Below are positions 1 to 8,185 of a stretch of DNA of 17,227 nucleotides, piece after piece. The position numbers and the translations under genes were made by a program. Position 1 is the stretch's first letter. Every line of letters begins with the position of its first letter. The notes under the pieces were generated by a model that was not told the DNA's origin, ran no database searches, and saw only the letters and a list, made by a program, of their open reading frames with translations. Origin of the DNA: an uncultured Veillonella sp. (GTDB taxonomy: Bacteria > Bacillota > Negativicutes > Veillonellales > Veillonellaceae); the NCBI RefSeq assembly GCF_900545205.1, contig NZ_UQYC01000040.1:1-17227 (forward strand), in the 5' to 3' direction.

Positions 1-467
1 TATTCAATCCATTCCAACTAGTTATGAATCGGGGACACTATTACCTAGTTGGGAACCATGAAAATTATGATGACATGTCTACATTGCGTGTCGATCGAAT
101 TGCACACATTACGGTGCTGAGCGAACGCAGAAAACCTTTACGGGAGATAAAGGGCTATAATCAGCAACGCACCTTTAATGTATCACAATATGTAAAAGAA
201 CATATTTACATGTTCGGCGGTGAATCCGTTACCGTAAGTTTTAAGGCAAAGCGGTCTATTGTAAACCAAATTTTAGATTGGTTTGATGGCAATGTGGAAT
301 TCACGAACGTCACATCTGATGATGTTGTATGCCGTGTACGTGTAAATCATGATGCCTTTAAGTATTGGGCACTTCAATATATGCAAAGTGTGAAAGTACT
401 TTCACCAGCATCCTTGGTAGCAGAAGTTAAAGAAGCTATTAAGGAAGGCTTAGAACAATACTCATAA
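1..467 (+). CDS. WYL-domain transcriptional regulator, C-terminal part (5' end outside window)
   Basis: The open frame is continuous from base 3 with no stop, so the gene begins upstream of the window; the ATG at 24 is internal. The visible residues open with PFQLVMNRGHYYLVG and then LRVDRIAHI. These match the end of a WYL domain, whose usual pattern is a PYxLV strand, a YYLxG strand and a RxxRIxxI strand. The remaining ~100 residues fit the C-terminal extension (WCX-like) that follows WYL in many HTH-WYL regulators. Family members usually carry an N-terminal winged helix that binds DNA, with WYL sensing a ligand or nucleic acid; that N-terminal part is not visible here. The gene ends with tandem TAA stops and converges on the symporter gene across a shared terminator. 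The target and ligand cannot be inferred. Confidence 0.75.
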   Translation, partial: FNPFQLVMNRGHYYLVGNHENYDDMSTLRVDRIAHITVLSERRKPLREIKGYNQQRTFNVSQYVKEHIYMFGGESVTVSFKAKRSIVNQILDWFDGNVEFTNVTSDDVVCRVRVNHDAFKYWALQYMQSVKVLSPASLVAEVKEAIKEGLEQYS

Positions 468-471
468 TAAA

Positions 472-510
472 AGAGCTAGTTGATCGTTGAATCAACTAGC
501 TCTATTTTTA
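472..510. terminator. Bidirectional intrinsic terminator between the WYL gene and putP
   Basis: A perfect 13-bp stem (AGAGCTAGTTGAT with its complement at 491-503) closes a 6-nt loop. It is followed by ATTTTTA on the plus strand and flanked by an AATAAA tract that reads as U-rich on the minus strand. It lies between two converging genes and can serve both. Confidence 0.85.
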
Positions 511-541
511 TGTATGCTATTTTAAACGTCCGATTCCTAAT

Positions 542-2029
542 TTATAGAACATGCATTTTTTCTGCTTCGCGATAGTCCTTAAGAACTGGTCGAGGAGGTA
601 ATTTACCCATGATACTCACTACATAGATAGCGATAGAAGAGAAGATGAAGCCTGGTACGATTTCGTAAAGGCCGAGGAATCCAAATTGTTTCCAAATGAG
701 TACGGTTAAACCACCTACGACGATACCTGCGATACAGCCATGACATGTCATACGTTTCCAGAATAAGGAGAACAAGATAGCTGGACCAAAGGCAGCACCA
801 AAGCCTGCCCATGCATAGGCAACCATTGTTAAGATGTAGCTATCTGGATCCATTGCCATATAGATGGCTATTAATGCAACTAGTAGCACTACGATACGGC
901 TTACTAGTACTAGCTCTTTATCGCTTGCTTTAGGATGAATGATATTCGCATAAAGGTCATTAGCAATAGCGGAAGCTGTTACTAACAATTGTGCAGATGC
1001 AGTACTCATGATAGCTGCTAATACGGCAGACCAGATGAGACCTGCTATAAATGGTGTAAAGAGACGTTCTGTCATGATGAGGAATACTGTTTCCGCATCA
1101 GTGCCGACTAATTTATCCGGCAACATGTATACGTGACCAATGAGGCCTACCGCGATAGCTGCCATAAGGGATAAGATAACCCAAACCATGGCGATATTCG
1201 TAGATTTTTTTAACTCTTTCCCGTCGGAGATGGCCATGAATCTTACGAGAATGTGAGGTTGACCAAAGTAACCTAGGCCCCAACCGAGAGCGGAGATTAA
1301 GCCGATAGCCCAAGTGAACCAATCGGATGGATTGCCAAATAAGCTAAGACCTTGAGGGAACTCTTGTTGAATGAGTTGGAATGTTTCAATAGGACCACCC
1401 ATAAACATGGCTGCTGTAATTGGTACTGCTAAGATGGCAAAGAACATCAATGCCCCTTGGATACAGTCCGTCCAAGATACGGCGAGGAAACCACCGAGGA
1501 ACGTGTAAAATACGACGATGCCTGCTGTAATAAAGAGGGATACGGTGTAATCAAGACCAAAGATGGTATTGAACAATTTACCGCCTGCCACAAAGCCCGA
1601 TGATGTATAAATCAAGAAGAAAATCAAGATGAATAGGGCTGAGATAACGGCTACCGAATGGGATTGATCGTGGAAACGATTCTTTAAGTAATCTGGTAGT
1701 GTTAAGCTATCGCTAGCTACCTCTGTATGGTTACGCAAGCGTCTAGAAACAAACTTCCAGTTTGCCCATGTACCTAATGTGAGACCTACGGCAATCCATA
1801 CACCAGAAATCCCCGTTGTATACGCTAGGCCAGGCACACCCATGAGCATCCAACCACTCATATCTGATGCTTCCGCACTCAGTGCGGTGATCCATGGTCC
1901 TAGTTGTCGGCCACCGAGGATGTAATCACCAATGCTGTTCGATTTCCTGTAATAATAGACCCCGATATACATCATGAGTCCTAGGTATAAGGCAAAGGCG
2001 ATGATAATCATTAAGTTGTCTTGTGTCAT
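542..2029 (-). CDS. putP: Sodium/proline symporter (PutP, SSS family)
   Basis: Secondary transporter importing L-proline with Na+ across the cytoplasmic membrane. The start is taken at 2029 (MTQDNLMII), giving 495 residues like E. coli PutP. AAGGAGG lies about 11 nt upstream of it on the minus strand, and the possible 36-residue extension to 2137 has no family counterpart. The protein is almost wholly hydrophobic, with about a dozen membrane segments. Family hallmarks are visible: the DYILGGR motif (35-41); ALSAEASDMSGW (49-60), whose Asp56 and Ser58 correspond to the Na+ site around E. coli Asp55; SWTD (185-188); WGLGYFGQPHI (250-260); and the MSTASAQLLV helix with Ser342-Thr343, matching the Na+-binding Ser340-Thr341. 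The YAWAGFGAAFGP stretch is also typical. It stands alone, diverging from recQ. Proline specificity is inferred from close resemblance to PutP; a related solute is possible. Confidence 0.92.
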   Translation of the reverse strand: MTQDNLMIIIAFALYLGLMMYIGVYYYRKSNSIGDYILGGRQLGPWITALSAEASDMSGWMLMGVPGLAYTTGISGVWIAVGLTLGTWANWKFVSRRLRNHTEVASDSLTLPDYLKNRFHDQSHSVAVISALFILIFFLIYTSSGFVAGGKLFNTIFGLDYTVSLFITAGIVVFYTFLGGFLAVSWTDCIQGALMFFAILAVPITAAMFMGGPIETFQLIQQEFPQGLSLFGNPSDWFTWAIGLISALGWGLGYFGQPHILVRFMAISDGKELKKSTNIAMVWVILSLMAAIAVGLIGHVYMLPDKLVGTDAETVFLIMTERLFTPFIAGLIWSAVLAAIMSTASAQLLVTASAIANDLYANIIHPKASDKELVLVSRIVVLLVALIAIYMAMDPDSYILTMVAYAWAGFGAAFGPAILFSLFWKRMTCHGCIAGIVVGGLTVLIWKQFGFLGLYEIVPGFIFSSIAIYVVSIMGKLPPRPVLKDYREAEKMHVL

Positions 2030-2353
2030 GCCTATATAAGACCTCCTTAGGTTGTAGTTCCATTCTATAGTATTATAAATAATTCCTATTGTACCATATA
2101 TTAGTGCTTTAGAGTGTAAAACTTTAGTGATATACACCTAGTTTTTATACAAATTTAGGCTCAGTCTTTCACGATATGCATTAGACTGGCTTACGTAAAA
2201 TCGTATATACTAATAAGTCCAATAGCCAAGGAAATATGTTAAAATATAAGAATGGAAAAAACGATTTTTCGTATTTTGGATACGAAATACTGTCATTGAT
2301 AGTTGTAATAATAGTATTGTATTTATATTTCTGGAACATGAAAGGAGGACCCT
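2030..2353. other. Divergent putP-recQ intergenic region (324 bp)
   Basis: No convincing gene was found here. For putP on the minus strand, a candidate promoter is GTGAAA (2172-2167), 17 bp, TATAAA (2149-2144); a second TATAAT-like box sits at 2077-2072 with no good -35. For recQ, TTGATA at 2296-2301 is followed after 18 bp by TATTTA, a weak match. A perfect inverted repeat, TTTCGTAT - 5 bp - ATACGAAA (2267-2287), and a looser CAGTCT/AGACTG pair (2162-2167 and 2183-2188) could be operators. No riboswitch fold was recognised. Confidence 0.4.
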
Positions 2354-4237
2354 ATGGAAAAACAGACAACATCAAAGAATGTTGTTGGGACACCGCGTGA
2401 TGGTGCAAATCAACAGGCACAAATGAAGCAACACGCATTGCGTATGTTAGAAACCTACTTTGGGTATACCTCCTTTAGACCGGCTCAAGAGGCTCCGATT
2501 GCCTCCTTATTACGCAATGAAGATGTGATTGGCATCATGCCTACGGGGGCAGGCAAGTCCATTTGCTTTCAGATTCCAGCACTCTGCAAGGCGGGCCTTA
2601 CTATTGTGTTCTCTCCACTGATTTCTCTTATGAAAGACCAAGTAGATGGTCTATTAGTGCAGAATATACCAGCAGCACTTATCAATAGTACACTTACGCA
2701 AGCGGAGTTTAATAAGACCATGTACGAAGTGCGTAGCGGTAAGATTAAACTCTTATATATTGCACCGGAGCGGCTAGGGTCTAATTTTTTCTGCAATGTA
2801 CTGCGAGCTTTGCCTATTGCTCAAGTCATTGTGGATGAGGCACATTGTATTTCGGAGTGGGGCCATGACTTTAGACCGTCCTATCGCCTCATCGGTGAGT
2901 GGCTTAATTCACTACCGAAGCGTCCTATCGTAGGGGCTTTCACGGCGACGGCTACAAAATATGTAGAAAATGATATCAAGAAGTTATTAGGTTTAGATAA
3001 TGCGAATGTGTATGTAACGGGCTTTAATCGGCCTAATTTATCGTTCTCTGTTATCCGTACACCAAAGCGCATGGATTATGTGGTTCACTATGTGCGCCAA
3101 CATGCCAACGAAAATGGTATTATCTATTGTGCAACGCGCAAGGATGTAGATCGGGTTTATGAAAATTTGACTCGTGCAGGCATTAAGGTGGGCCATTATC
3201 ACGGGGGTCTCAGTGACGAGGTGCGCCGCGAGATGCAAAATGCTTATGCAGATGATAAACTGCAGGTCATGGTGGCTACTAATGCCTTTGGTATGGGCAT
3301 CGACAAGAGTAATGTGCGCTATGTGTTGCACTATCAAATGCCGCGCAACATGGAGTCTTACTATCAAGAAGCAGGCCGTGCAGGTCGTGATGGGGCTCCT
3401 GCAGAATGTATCTTGCTCTACAGTGGGCAAGATGTACAGGTTCATAAGTATTTGATTGAACAGTCTATCGAGACGCCTGAGCGACAGGAGGTGGAGCTCC
3501 GTAAATTACAGTCCATGATTGATTACTGTTTCTGCAGTAATTGTTTACGTAAATATATGCTTAACTATTTTGGTGAAAGCACGGTTTGGACTACTTGTGA
3601 TAATTGTAGCTCCTGTAAAGGCTCCGGTGATAAGGTAAATGTAACGAAAGAGGCGAAGGCTATCTTCCGTGCTATTATGGGCACTGATGAGCGCTATGGT
3701 GCCTCTATGATTACCTCTATCGTGCGCGGTGAAAGAACTGATCGCATTATGCGAGCAGGCCACGATGCACTGCCTGTATTTGGTTTACTAAGTAATGTAG
3801 ACGAAAAATCTATTAAAGGGCTCATCCAACAGTTTGTAGCTTCTGGGTACTTGCGTAGTTCTTCCGGTAAGTATCCGGTGCTATCCTTGACGGCTGGTGC
3901 TGAGGAGGTCCTCGGTGGGCATAAAGAGGTGGAGGAAATCAGGCAACATGTGTCTGTACCATCACGAACTAGTCGGACTACGTCTACTACCTCACGAGGA
4001 AAATCTAGTTCCGGATCGGGTGGTTTATTTGAACATTTACGACAACATCGCAAGCGCTTAGCCGAAGAGGCAGGACTGCGACCATATCTTATCTTCCCCG
4101 ATACAGTACTTATTGACCTAGCCAATTTACGACCAACTACATTAGGTGAATTTGGCAATGTTAAAGGTGTAGGGGAAGCAAAATTGAAAAAATATGGCCT
4201 CAGTTTTTTACAGGCCATTGCAGAATATAAGGGATAA
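2354..4237 (+). CDS. recQ: ATP-dependent DNA helicase RecQ
   Basis: 3'-5' DNA helicase of the RecF recombination and replication-repair pathway. The 627-residue protein has the full RecQ order. The motif 0 FRPAQ is at 41-45, Walker A TGAGKS at 64-69, DEAH at 161-164, motif III TATAT around 197-201, and motif VI QEAGRAGRDG at 338-347. The RecQ zinc site uses Cys397, Cys415, Cys418 and Cys421 (CLRKYMLNYFGE ... CDNCSSC). A winged-helix RQC region covers about 425-525, a Ser/Thr-rich linker about 536-556, and an HRDC domain about 556-627. The ATG at 2354 follows AAAGGAGG at ideal spacing. The first 30 residues precede the helicase core and are variable. There is no clear terminator before thyA, so some read-through is possible, but the 115-bp gap has its own promoter-like features. 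Confidence 0.96.
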   Translation: MEKQTTSKNVVGTPRDGANQQAQMKQHALRMLETYFGYTSFRPAQEAPIASLLRNEDVIGIMPTGAGKSICFQIPALCKAGLTIVFSPLISLMKDQVDGLLVQNIPAALINSTLTQAEFNKTMYEVRSGKIKLLYIAPERLGSNFFCNVLRALPIAQVIVDEAHCISEWGHDFRPSYRLIGEWLNSLPKRPIVGAFTATATKYVENDIKKLLGLDNANVYVTGFNRPNLSFSVIRTPKRMDYVVHYVRQHANENGIIYCATRKDVDRVYENLTRAGIKVGHYHGGLSDEVRREMQNAYADDKLQVMVATNAFGMGIDKSNVRYVLHYQMPRNMESYYQEAGRAGRDGAPAECILLYSGQDVQVHKYLIEQSIETPERQEVELRKLQSMIDYCFCSNCLRKYMLNYFGESTVWTTCDNCSSCKGSGDKVNVTKEAKAIFRAIMGTDERYGASMITSIVRGERTDRIMRAGHDALPVFGLLSNVDEKSIKGLIQQFVASGYLRSSSGKYPVLSLTAGAEEVLGGHKEVEEIRQHVSVPSRTSRTTSTTSRGKSSSGSGGLFEHLRQHRKRLAEEAGLRPYLIFPDTVLIDLANLRPTTLGEFGNVKGVGEAKLKKYGLSFLQAIAEYKG

Positions 4238-4258
4238 TAAATTTTACTGTATATATGG

Positions 4259-4297
4259 TAGTACTATGTATTTTTTAGTATGATAGTACTATATATT
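4259..4297. promoter_or_regulatory. Paired palindromic repeats upstream of thyA (candidate operator or stem-loop)
   Basis: The 14-mers TAGTACTATGTATT (4259-4272) and TAGTACTATATATT (4284-4297) are 25 bp apart. Each contains the palindrome TAGTACTA, so the pair also forms a 9-bp inverted repeat (TAGTACTAT / ATAGTACTA) around a T-rich loop. This lies 56-94 bp before the thyA start. It could be a pair of repressor sites or an RNA hairpin; no named motif was recognised. Confidence 0.35.
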
Positions 4298-4352
4298 GTA
4301 AGATATAAGGTTAGTATTATTCGACGTCGTATACATAGATTTAGGGGGACAT

Positions 4353-5144
4353 ATGAGTCTAGCAGATACACAATACCTCGGTATTATTGAAAATATTTTA
4401 GAACATGGTACGTATGGCCAAAACCGTACAGGTATTGCAACCTATAAACTGCCACATCAAATTATGCAATTCGACTTGCAAGAGGAATTTCCCATTTTGA
4501 CTACAAAATTTGTAGCTTTCAAAACAGCGGTAAAAGAATTGTTATGGATTTGGCAAATGCAATCTAACGATGTACGCAAATTACAAGAAATGAACGTGCG
4601 CGTATGGGATGAGTGGATGCGTGAAGATGGTACCATTGGTAAGGCCTATGGTTACCAAATTGCAAAGTACAAGCAACTTGATAATCTCATCAAGACTATC
4701 AAGGAAGATCCTGATAGCCGTCGTATGATTGTTACATTGTGGAATATTGAAGATTTAGATGATATGGCATTACAACCATGTGCGTATGAAACATTATGGG
4801 ACGTAGCTGATGGCAAGTTGAACTGCATGCTCATCCAACGTAGTGGCGATATGGGCCTTGGCGTTCCATTTAATACAGCTCAATATGCTGCATTACAATG
4901 CATGATTGCCCAAGTAACAGATCTTAAACCTGGTAAATTTACTCATGTTATCAACAATGCTCATGTCTATGAAAACCATGTAGAAGCCTTGCGCGAGCAA
5001 TTGGCACGTCGCGATCAAGCGTTGCCAGCTCCCAAAATTATTGTGAACCCTGAGGTAAAAGACTTCTATGACTTCACACCCGAGGACGTTACATTAGACG
5101 GGTATGAACATCTAGGTAAATTGTCCATGACTGTTGCCGTATAG
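4353..5144 (+). CDS. thyA: Thymidylate synthase (ThyA type)
   Basis: Methylates dUMP to dTMP using methylene-tetrahydrofolate, releasing dihydrofolate that the next gene product recycles. The protein has 263 residues, the usual ThyA length. Visible sites are GQNRTG (22-27, phosphate-binding Arg25), DSRR (121-124), catalytic Cys143 in the QPCAYET motif, RSGDMGLGVPFN (163-174, dUMP binding) and the NNAHVYENH stretch (201-209). The residue after the catalytic Cys is not the His seen in the E. coli type (PCH). PCxYET together with LLWIWQ resembles the B. subtilis/phage phi3T ThyA branch. The start is supported by AGGGGG about 4-5 nt upstream. It is the first gene of a thyA-dfrA-tex operon, with 21 bp to the dfrA start. 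Confidence 0.96.
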   Translation: MSLADTQYLGIIENILEHGTYGQNRTGIATYKLPHQIMQFDLQEEFPILTTKFVAFKTAVKELLWIWQMQSNDVRKLQEMNVRVWDEWMREDGTIGKAYGYQIAKYKQLDNLIKTIKEDPDSRRMIVTLWNIEDLDDMALQPCAYETLWDVADGKLNCMLIQRSGDMGLGVPFNTAQYAALQCMIAQVTDLKPGKFTHVINNAHVYENHVEALREQLARRDQALPAPKIIVNPEVKDFYDFTPEDVTLDGYEHLGKLSMTVAV

Positions 5145-5165
5145 CATTAATTGAAAGAGGCTAGT

Positions 5166-5660
5166 ATGTTAGCATTAATCGTAGCTGTAGCACATAATCG
5201 TGTGATCGGTAAAGATAATACCTTGATTTGGCACTTGCCGAATGATTTGAAATTCTTTAAAGAGAAAACGACAGGTCATGTCATCATTATGGGCCGTAAG
5301 ACCTTTGAAAGTTTGCCGTTCTTGTTGCCAAATCGTGAGCACTGGGTGATTACCCGCGATAAGGGCTTTGATGCACCAGAAGGGGTTAAGATTTTTCATA
5401 GTCCTGAGGCGGCTGCGGAAGCGGCACGCGCTCTTGATGCGGCCTATGTTATCGGCGGTGCTCAAGTATACGAGGCTTTCTTGCCGTACGTGGATACGAT
5501 GTACATTACAGAAGTAGACCACGAATTTGAAGGGGATGCATTTTTCCCAGAGTTCCCAGAGGAGGCTTTCACCATTGAATCCGTTGTAGACGGCGTGGTG
5601 GATGAAAAGAACAAATATCCTCATCGTTTTGTAACCTATCGCAGAAAGGCATCTAAATGA
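5166..5660 (+). CDS. folA: Dihydrofolate reductase
   Basis: Reduces dihydrofolate to tetrahydrofolate with NADPH, regenerating the cofactor spent by ThyA just upstream; this enzyme is the trimethoprim target. The 164-residue protein has the family length. It shows the strand LIVAVAHNRVIG (4-15), active-site Asp27 in WHLPNDL, GRKTFES (43-49) for NADPH binding, and VIGGAQVYE (95-103). The ATG at 5166 is chosen over an in-frame TTG at 5151. GAAAGAGG (5153-5160) then acts as the ribosome site at proper spacing, and the mature N-terminus MLALIVA matches the family. Its stop overlaps the tex start by ATGA (5657-5660), which suggests translational coupling. Confidence 0.95.
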   Translation: MLALIVAVAHNRVIGKDNTLIWHLPNDLKFFKEKTTGHVIIMGRKTFESLPFLLPNREHWVITRDKGFDAPEGVKIFHSPEAAAEAARALDAAYVIGGAQVYEAFLPYVDTMYITEVDHEFEGDAFFPEFPEEAFTIESVVDGVVDEKNKYPHRFVTYRRKASK

Positions 5661-7957
5661 GTGAAAGAATGTTTGCCATTATTGGCAGTGAATTAAATGT
5701 TAAGCCAAAGCAGGTGCAAGCTGCCGTAGAATTATTGGACGAAGGCAATACGGTGCCATTTATTGCGCGTTACCGTAAAGAAGTAACCGGTGAATTGCAA
5801 GATGAGCAATTGCGCACCATTGAAGAACGTATTAAATATCTGCGCAATTTGGAAACACGTCGCCAAGAAATCATTGCATCTATTACAGAGCAAGAAAAGA
5901 TGACCGACGAGTTGATGAAGTCCTTAGAAGCAGCCACAAAGCTTCAAGAGTTAGAGGATTTGTATTTGCCGTATCGTCCTAAGAAACGTACCCGTGCTAT
6001 GATTGCCCGTGAACGTGGGTTGGAGCCGTTAGCGGAAATGATCCTTAACGATACAGTTACCTCTGGTGATCCCCTAGAGATTGCTAAAGAATTTGTAACG
6101 GAAGAGGTGCCCACACCAGAGGACGCTATTCAAGGTGCTTCTGATATCGTAGCGGAAATTGTTAGCGATAGTGCAGACTTCCGTGCGTATTTGCGTAAAA
6201 AGATGTGGAATGAAGGCTTTATTCAAGCTGAGTTGACTGGTGATGAAGAGGTACAACAACAGTTTTTGCAATACGCAGAATATGCTGAACCAGTTCGCCA
6301 AATGCCGTCTCACCGTATCTTGGCGGTTAATCGTGGTGAAAAATTAGGGGCTTTGAAATTAGCCCTTACTGTACCAGGTGATACGTATGTTACTTACATG
6401 GTGCAAAAGTTAGAGAAAAATCCAAAGTCTATTTTCGGGGACTATAAAGCGGCTGCAGTAGCCGATGCGTATAAACGTCTAATTTTCCCTGCTCTAGAGC
6501 GTGATATACGCAATGAGTTGACGGAAAATGCGGATGAGCAAGCTATCAAGGTATTCGGTGTAAACCTTAAGAACCTATTATTACAGCCACCTTTGGCAGG
6601 CCATGTTATCATGGGCCTTGACCCTGGTTACCGTACAGGTTGTAAGATGGCTATCATCGACCAACAAGGTAATGTGCTAGATTACGGTGCCTATTATTTA
6701 ACTAATAGTGAAAAGCTTCGCAAAGAAGCGCAAAAGGTATTGGCTGATAAAATCCGTAAGTTTAAGGTTACTCTCTTATCTATTGGTAATGGTACTGCAT
6801 CTTATGAAACAGAGCAGTTTGCTTCCACCATGATTGAAGAGGAAAAATTAGACTGCCACTATATCATTACCAATGAAGCAGGCGCATCTGTATATTCTGC
6901 TTCTAAATTGGCTATCGATGAATTACCCGATTTAGACGTAACCATACGCGGTGCCGTATCGATTGCACGGCGCGTACAAGATCCATTGGCTGAATCTGTT
7001 AAGATTGATCCAAAATCTATTGGTGTAGGTCAATACCAACATGACGTAAACCAAAAGCAATTGACTCATACTTTAGATCAAGTCGTTGAAACTGTAGTTA
7101 ACCACGTTGGGGTAGAGCTCAATACGGCATCTCCTGCTATTTTGCAACATATTGCAGGCATCTCTAGTACGGTGGCTAAAAATATCGTTGCATATCGTCA
7201 AGAGAATGGTGTATTTAAAAGCCGTAAAGAATTGTTGAAAGTACCTCGCTTAGGTCCTGCGGCTTTCACGCAATGTGCGGGCTTCCTTCGCTTGCAACAC
7301 GGTAAAAATCCACTAGATAATACATCTGTCCATCCTGAGTCCTATGAATTGGCAGAACGCATTATTGGTGAATTAGGCTTTACATTAAAAGATTTGCAAG
7401 ATAAAGCGCAACTGGAGGCGTTACAAGTGAAATTGCCTCTTGTAGATGCAGAAAAAATGGCTGCTAAACTTGATGCGGGTGTACCAACTGTACGAGATAT
7501 TTTAGCTGCTTTGGCAAAACCAGGTCGCGACCCTCGTGAAGATTTGCCAGCACCACTTACTAGAAAACACGTGGTAAGCCTTGAAGATATTCAAGTTGGT
7601 ACTGTTGTAAAAGGTACTGTTCACAACGTAGTTGATTTTGGTGCCTTTGTAGACTTTGGTCTTAAAACGAATGGTCTTTTGCATCGTAGTGAACTTTGTA
7701 ACAGCCGCCAACATCCATCTGATGTACTTGCCGTAGGCGATATTATTGAAGCTCAAATTATTTCTGTTGATGTAAAACGCAATCGTATCGGTTTGTCTGT
7801 AAAAGCATTGCAACCAGAAAAGCCAAAGAATAGCGATAATAACCGAAACAGAAATAACAACGGACAACGTCGAAATAACAATCGTAACAATAACCGTAAT
7901 AATGACCGTAATAATAACCGTAACAATGGTGGTCGACAAAAAAATAATATCAATTGA
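5657..7957 (+). CDS. tex: Tex-family RNA-binding transcription accessory protein, with Asn/Arg-rich tail
   Basis: Tex proteins bind RNA and nucleic acid and act with the transcription machinery; their exact role varies between species. The 766 residues show the Tex order: an N-terminal helical region with FIARYRKEVTGEL (about 36-48), a YqgF/RNase H-like domain beginning HVIMGLDPGYRTG (316-328), helix-hairpin-helix motifs at about 495-545 (HIAGISSTVAKNIV, then LLKVPRLGPAAF), and an S1 RNA-binding domain at about 645-715. Beyond the usual end, residues about 719-766 form a low-complexity tail of Asn and Arg (RNNN units), probably disordered. The start overlaps dfrA by ATGA, with AGAAAGG as ribosome site inside dfrA. 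A strong terminator follows, so tex ends the operon. Confidence 0.95.
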   Translation: MSERMFAIIGSELNVKPKQVQAAVELLDEGNTVPFIARYRKEVTGELQDEQLRTIEERIKYLRNLETRRQEIIASITEQEKMTDELMKSLEAATKLQELEDLYLPYRPKKRTRAMIARERGLEPLAEMILNDTVTSGDPLEIAKEFVTEEVPTPEDAIQGASDIVAEIVSDSADFRAYLRKKMWNEGFIQAELTGDEEVQQQFLQYAEYAEPVRQMPSHRILAVNRGEKLGALKLALTVPGDTYVTYMVQKLEKNPKSIFGDYKAAAVADAYKRLIFPALERDIRNELTENADEQAIKVFGVNLKNLLLQPPLAGHVIMGLDPGYRTGCKMAIIDQQGNVLDYGAYYLTNSEKLRKEAQKVLADKIRKFKVTLLSIGNGTASYETEQFASTMIEEEKLDCHYIITNEAGASVYSASKLAIDELPDLDVTIRGAVSIARRVQDPLAESVKIDPKSIGVGQYQHDVNQKQLTHTLDQVVETVVNHVGVELNTASPAILQHIAGISSTVAKNIVAYRQENGVFKSRKELLKVPRLGPAAFTQCAGFLRLQHGKNPLDNTSVHPESYELAERIIGELGFTLKDLQDKAQLEALQVKLPLVDAEKMAAKLDAGVPTVRDILAALAKPGRDPREDLPAPLTRKHVVSLEDIQVGTVVKGTVHNVVDFGAFVDFGLKTNGLLHRSELCNSRQHPSDVLAVGDIIEAQIISVDVKRNRIGLSVKALQPEKPKNSDNNRNRNNNGQRRNNNRNNNRNNDRNNNRNNGGRQKNNIN
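7871..7930 (+). repeat. Five 12-bp tandem units in the tex 3' end
   Basis: Consecutive units close to CGTAAYAATAAC run at 7871, 7883, 7895, 7907 and 7919, encoding RNNN-type tetrapeptides of the Tex tail. The units are imperfect and in frame. Copy-number change would lengthen or shorten the tail without a frameshift. Confidence 0.75.
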
Positions 7958-8001
7958 AGTTTATTATTGAGAACTACTTTTGACTAAAAGTCATGGTCCG
8001 C

Positions 8002-8041
8002 AAAACCGCACTCTCTATGGTCTTAGAGGGTGCGGTTTTTC
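8002..8041 (+). terminator. Intrinsic terminator of the thyA-dfrA-tex operon
   Basis: A 16-bp stem (AAAACCGCACTCTCTA against 8024-8039, one G-U pair) with a 6-nt loop runs directly into a T tract, 45 bp after the tex stop. Confidence 0.9.
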
Positions 8042-8074
8042 TATATAACTAAAAGCTATGTATAATAATGCAGA

Positions 8075-8120
8075 TTAGATATATCGAAAACAGTATATCT
8101 GATTGAAATATTTAGATATA
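8075..8120. promoter_or_regulatory. Three spaced 9-mer operator-like sites before the aldehyde dehydrogenase gene
   Basis: TTAGATATA occurs at 8075-8083 and 8112-8120, and its near-complement TATATCTGA at 8094-8102. The centres are 19 and 18 bp apart. The first two form an inverted repeat with a 10-bp gap, and the third lies between the -35 and -10 boxes of the predicted promoter. This layout suits a dimeric regulator. No regulator is encoded beside it. Confidence 0.35.
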
Positions 8121-8131
8121 AGGCGTATGAT
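8103..8131 (+). promoter_or_regulatory. Predicted sigma-A-type promoter for the aldehyde dehydrogenase gene
   Basis: TTGAAA (8103-8108), 17-bp spacer, TATGAT (8126-8131), predicting a leader of about 48 nt. The leader holds a short GAGGAA-ATC-TTCCTC hairpin (8141-8155) and the TAGGAGGT ribosome site. Confidence 0.6.
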
Positions 8132-8185
8132 GAAATCACAGAGGAAATCTTCCTCAATCTATATTCCTACATAGGAGGTAATGCT

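Noticed and set aside
2030..2137. N-terminal extension of putP to an upstream ATG
   Set aside because: The 36 extra residues have no counterpart in PutP, while the ATG at 2029 has a strong AAGGAGG and gives the family N-terminus.
2251..2298. 15-codon ORF before recQ (MEKTIFRIL...)
   Set aside because: No ribosome site, and it overlaps the inverted repeat; it looks like chance.
2030..2353. Riboswitch in the putP/recQ leader
   Set aside because: No conserved aptamer core was recognised; only short dyads are present.
3038..4218. Long antisense reading frames within recQ
   Set aside because: They overlap a well-supported gene, have no ribosome site, and read as shadow translations with unusual composition.
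5151..5165. TTG start for dihydrofolate reductase
   Set aside because: This stretch contains the ribosome site GAAAGAGG for the ATG at 5166, which gives the expected N-terminus.
7871..7930. CRISPR-like array
   Set aside because: Units are 12 bp, contiguous, without spacers and in frame with tex; this is a coding tandem repeat.
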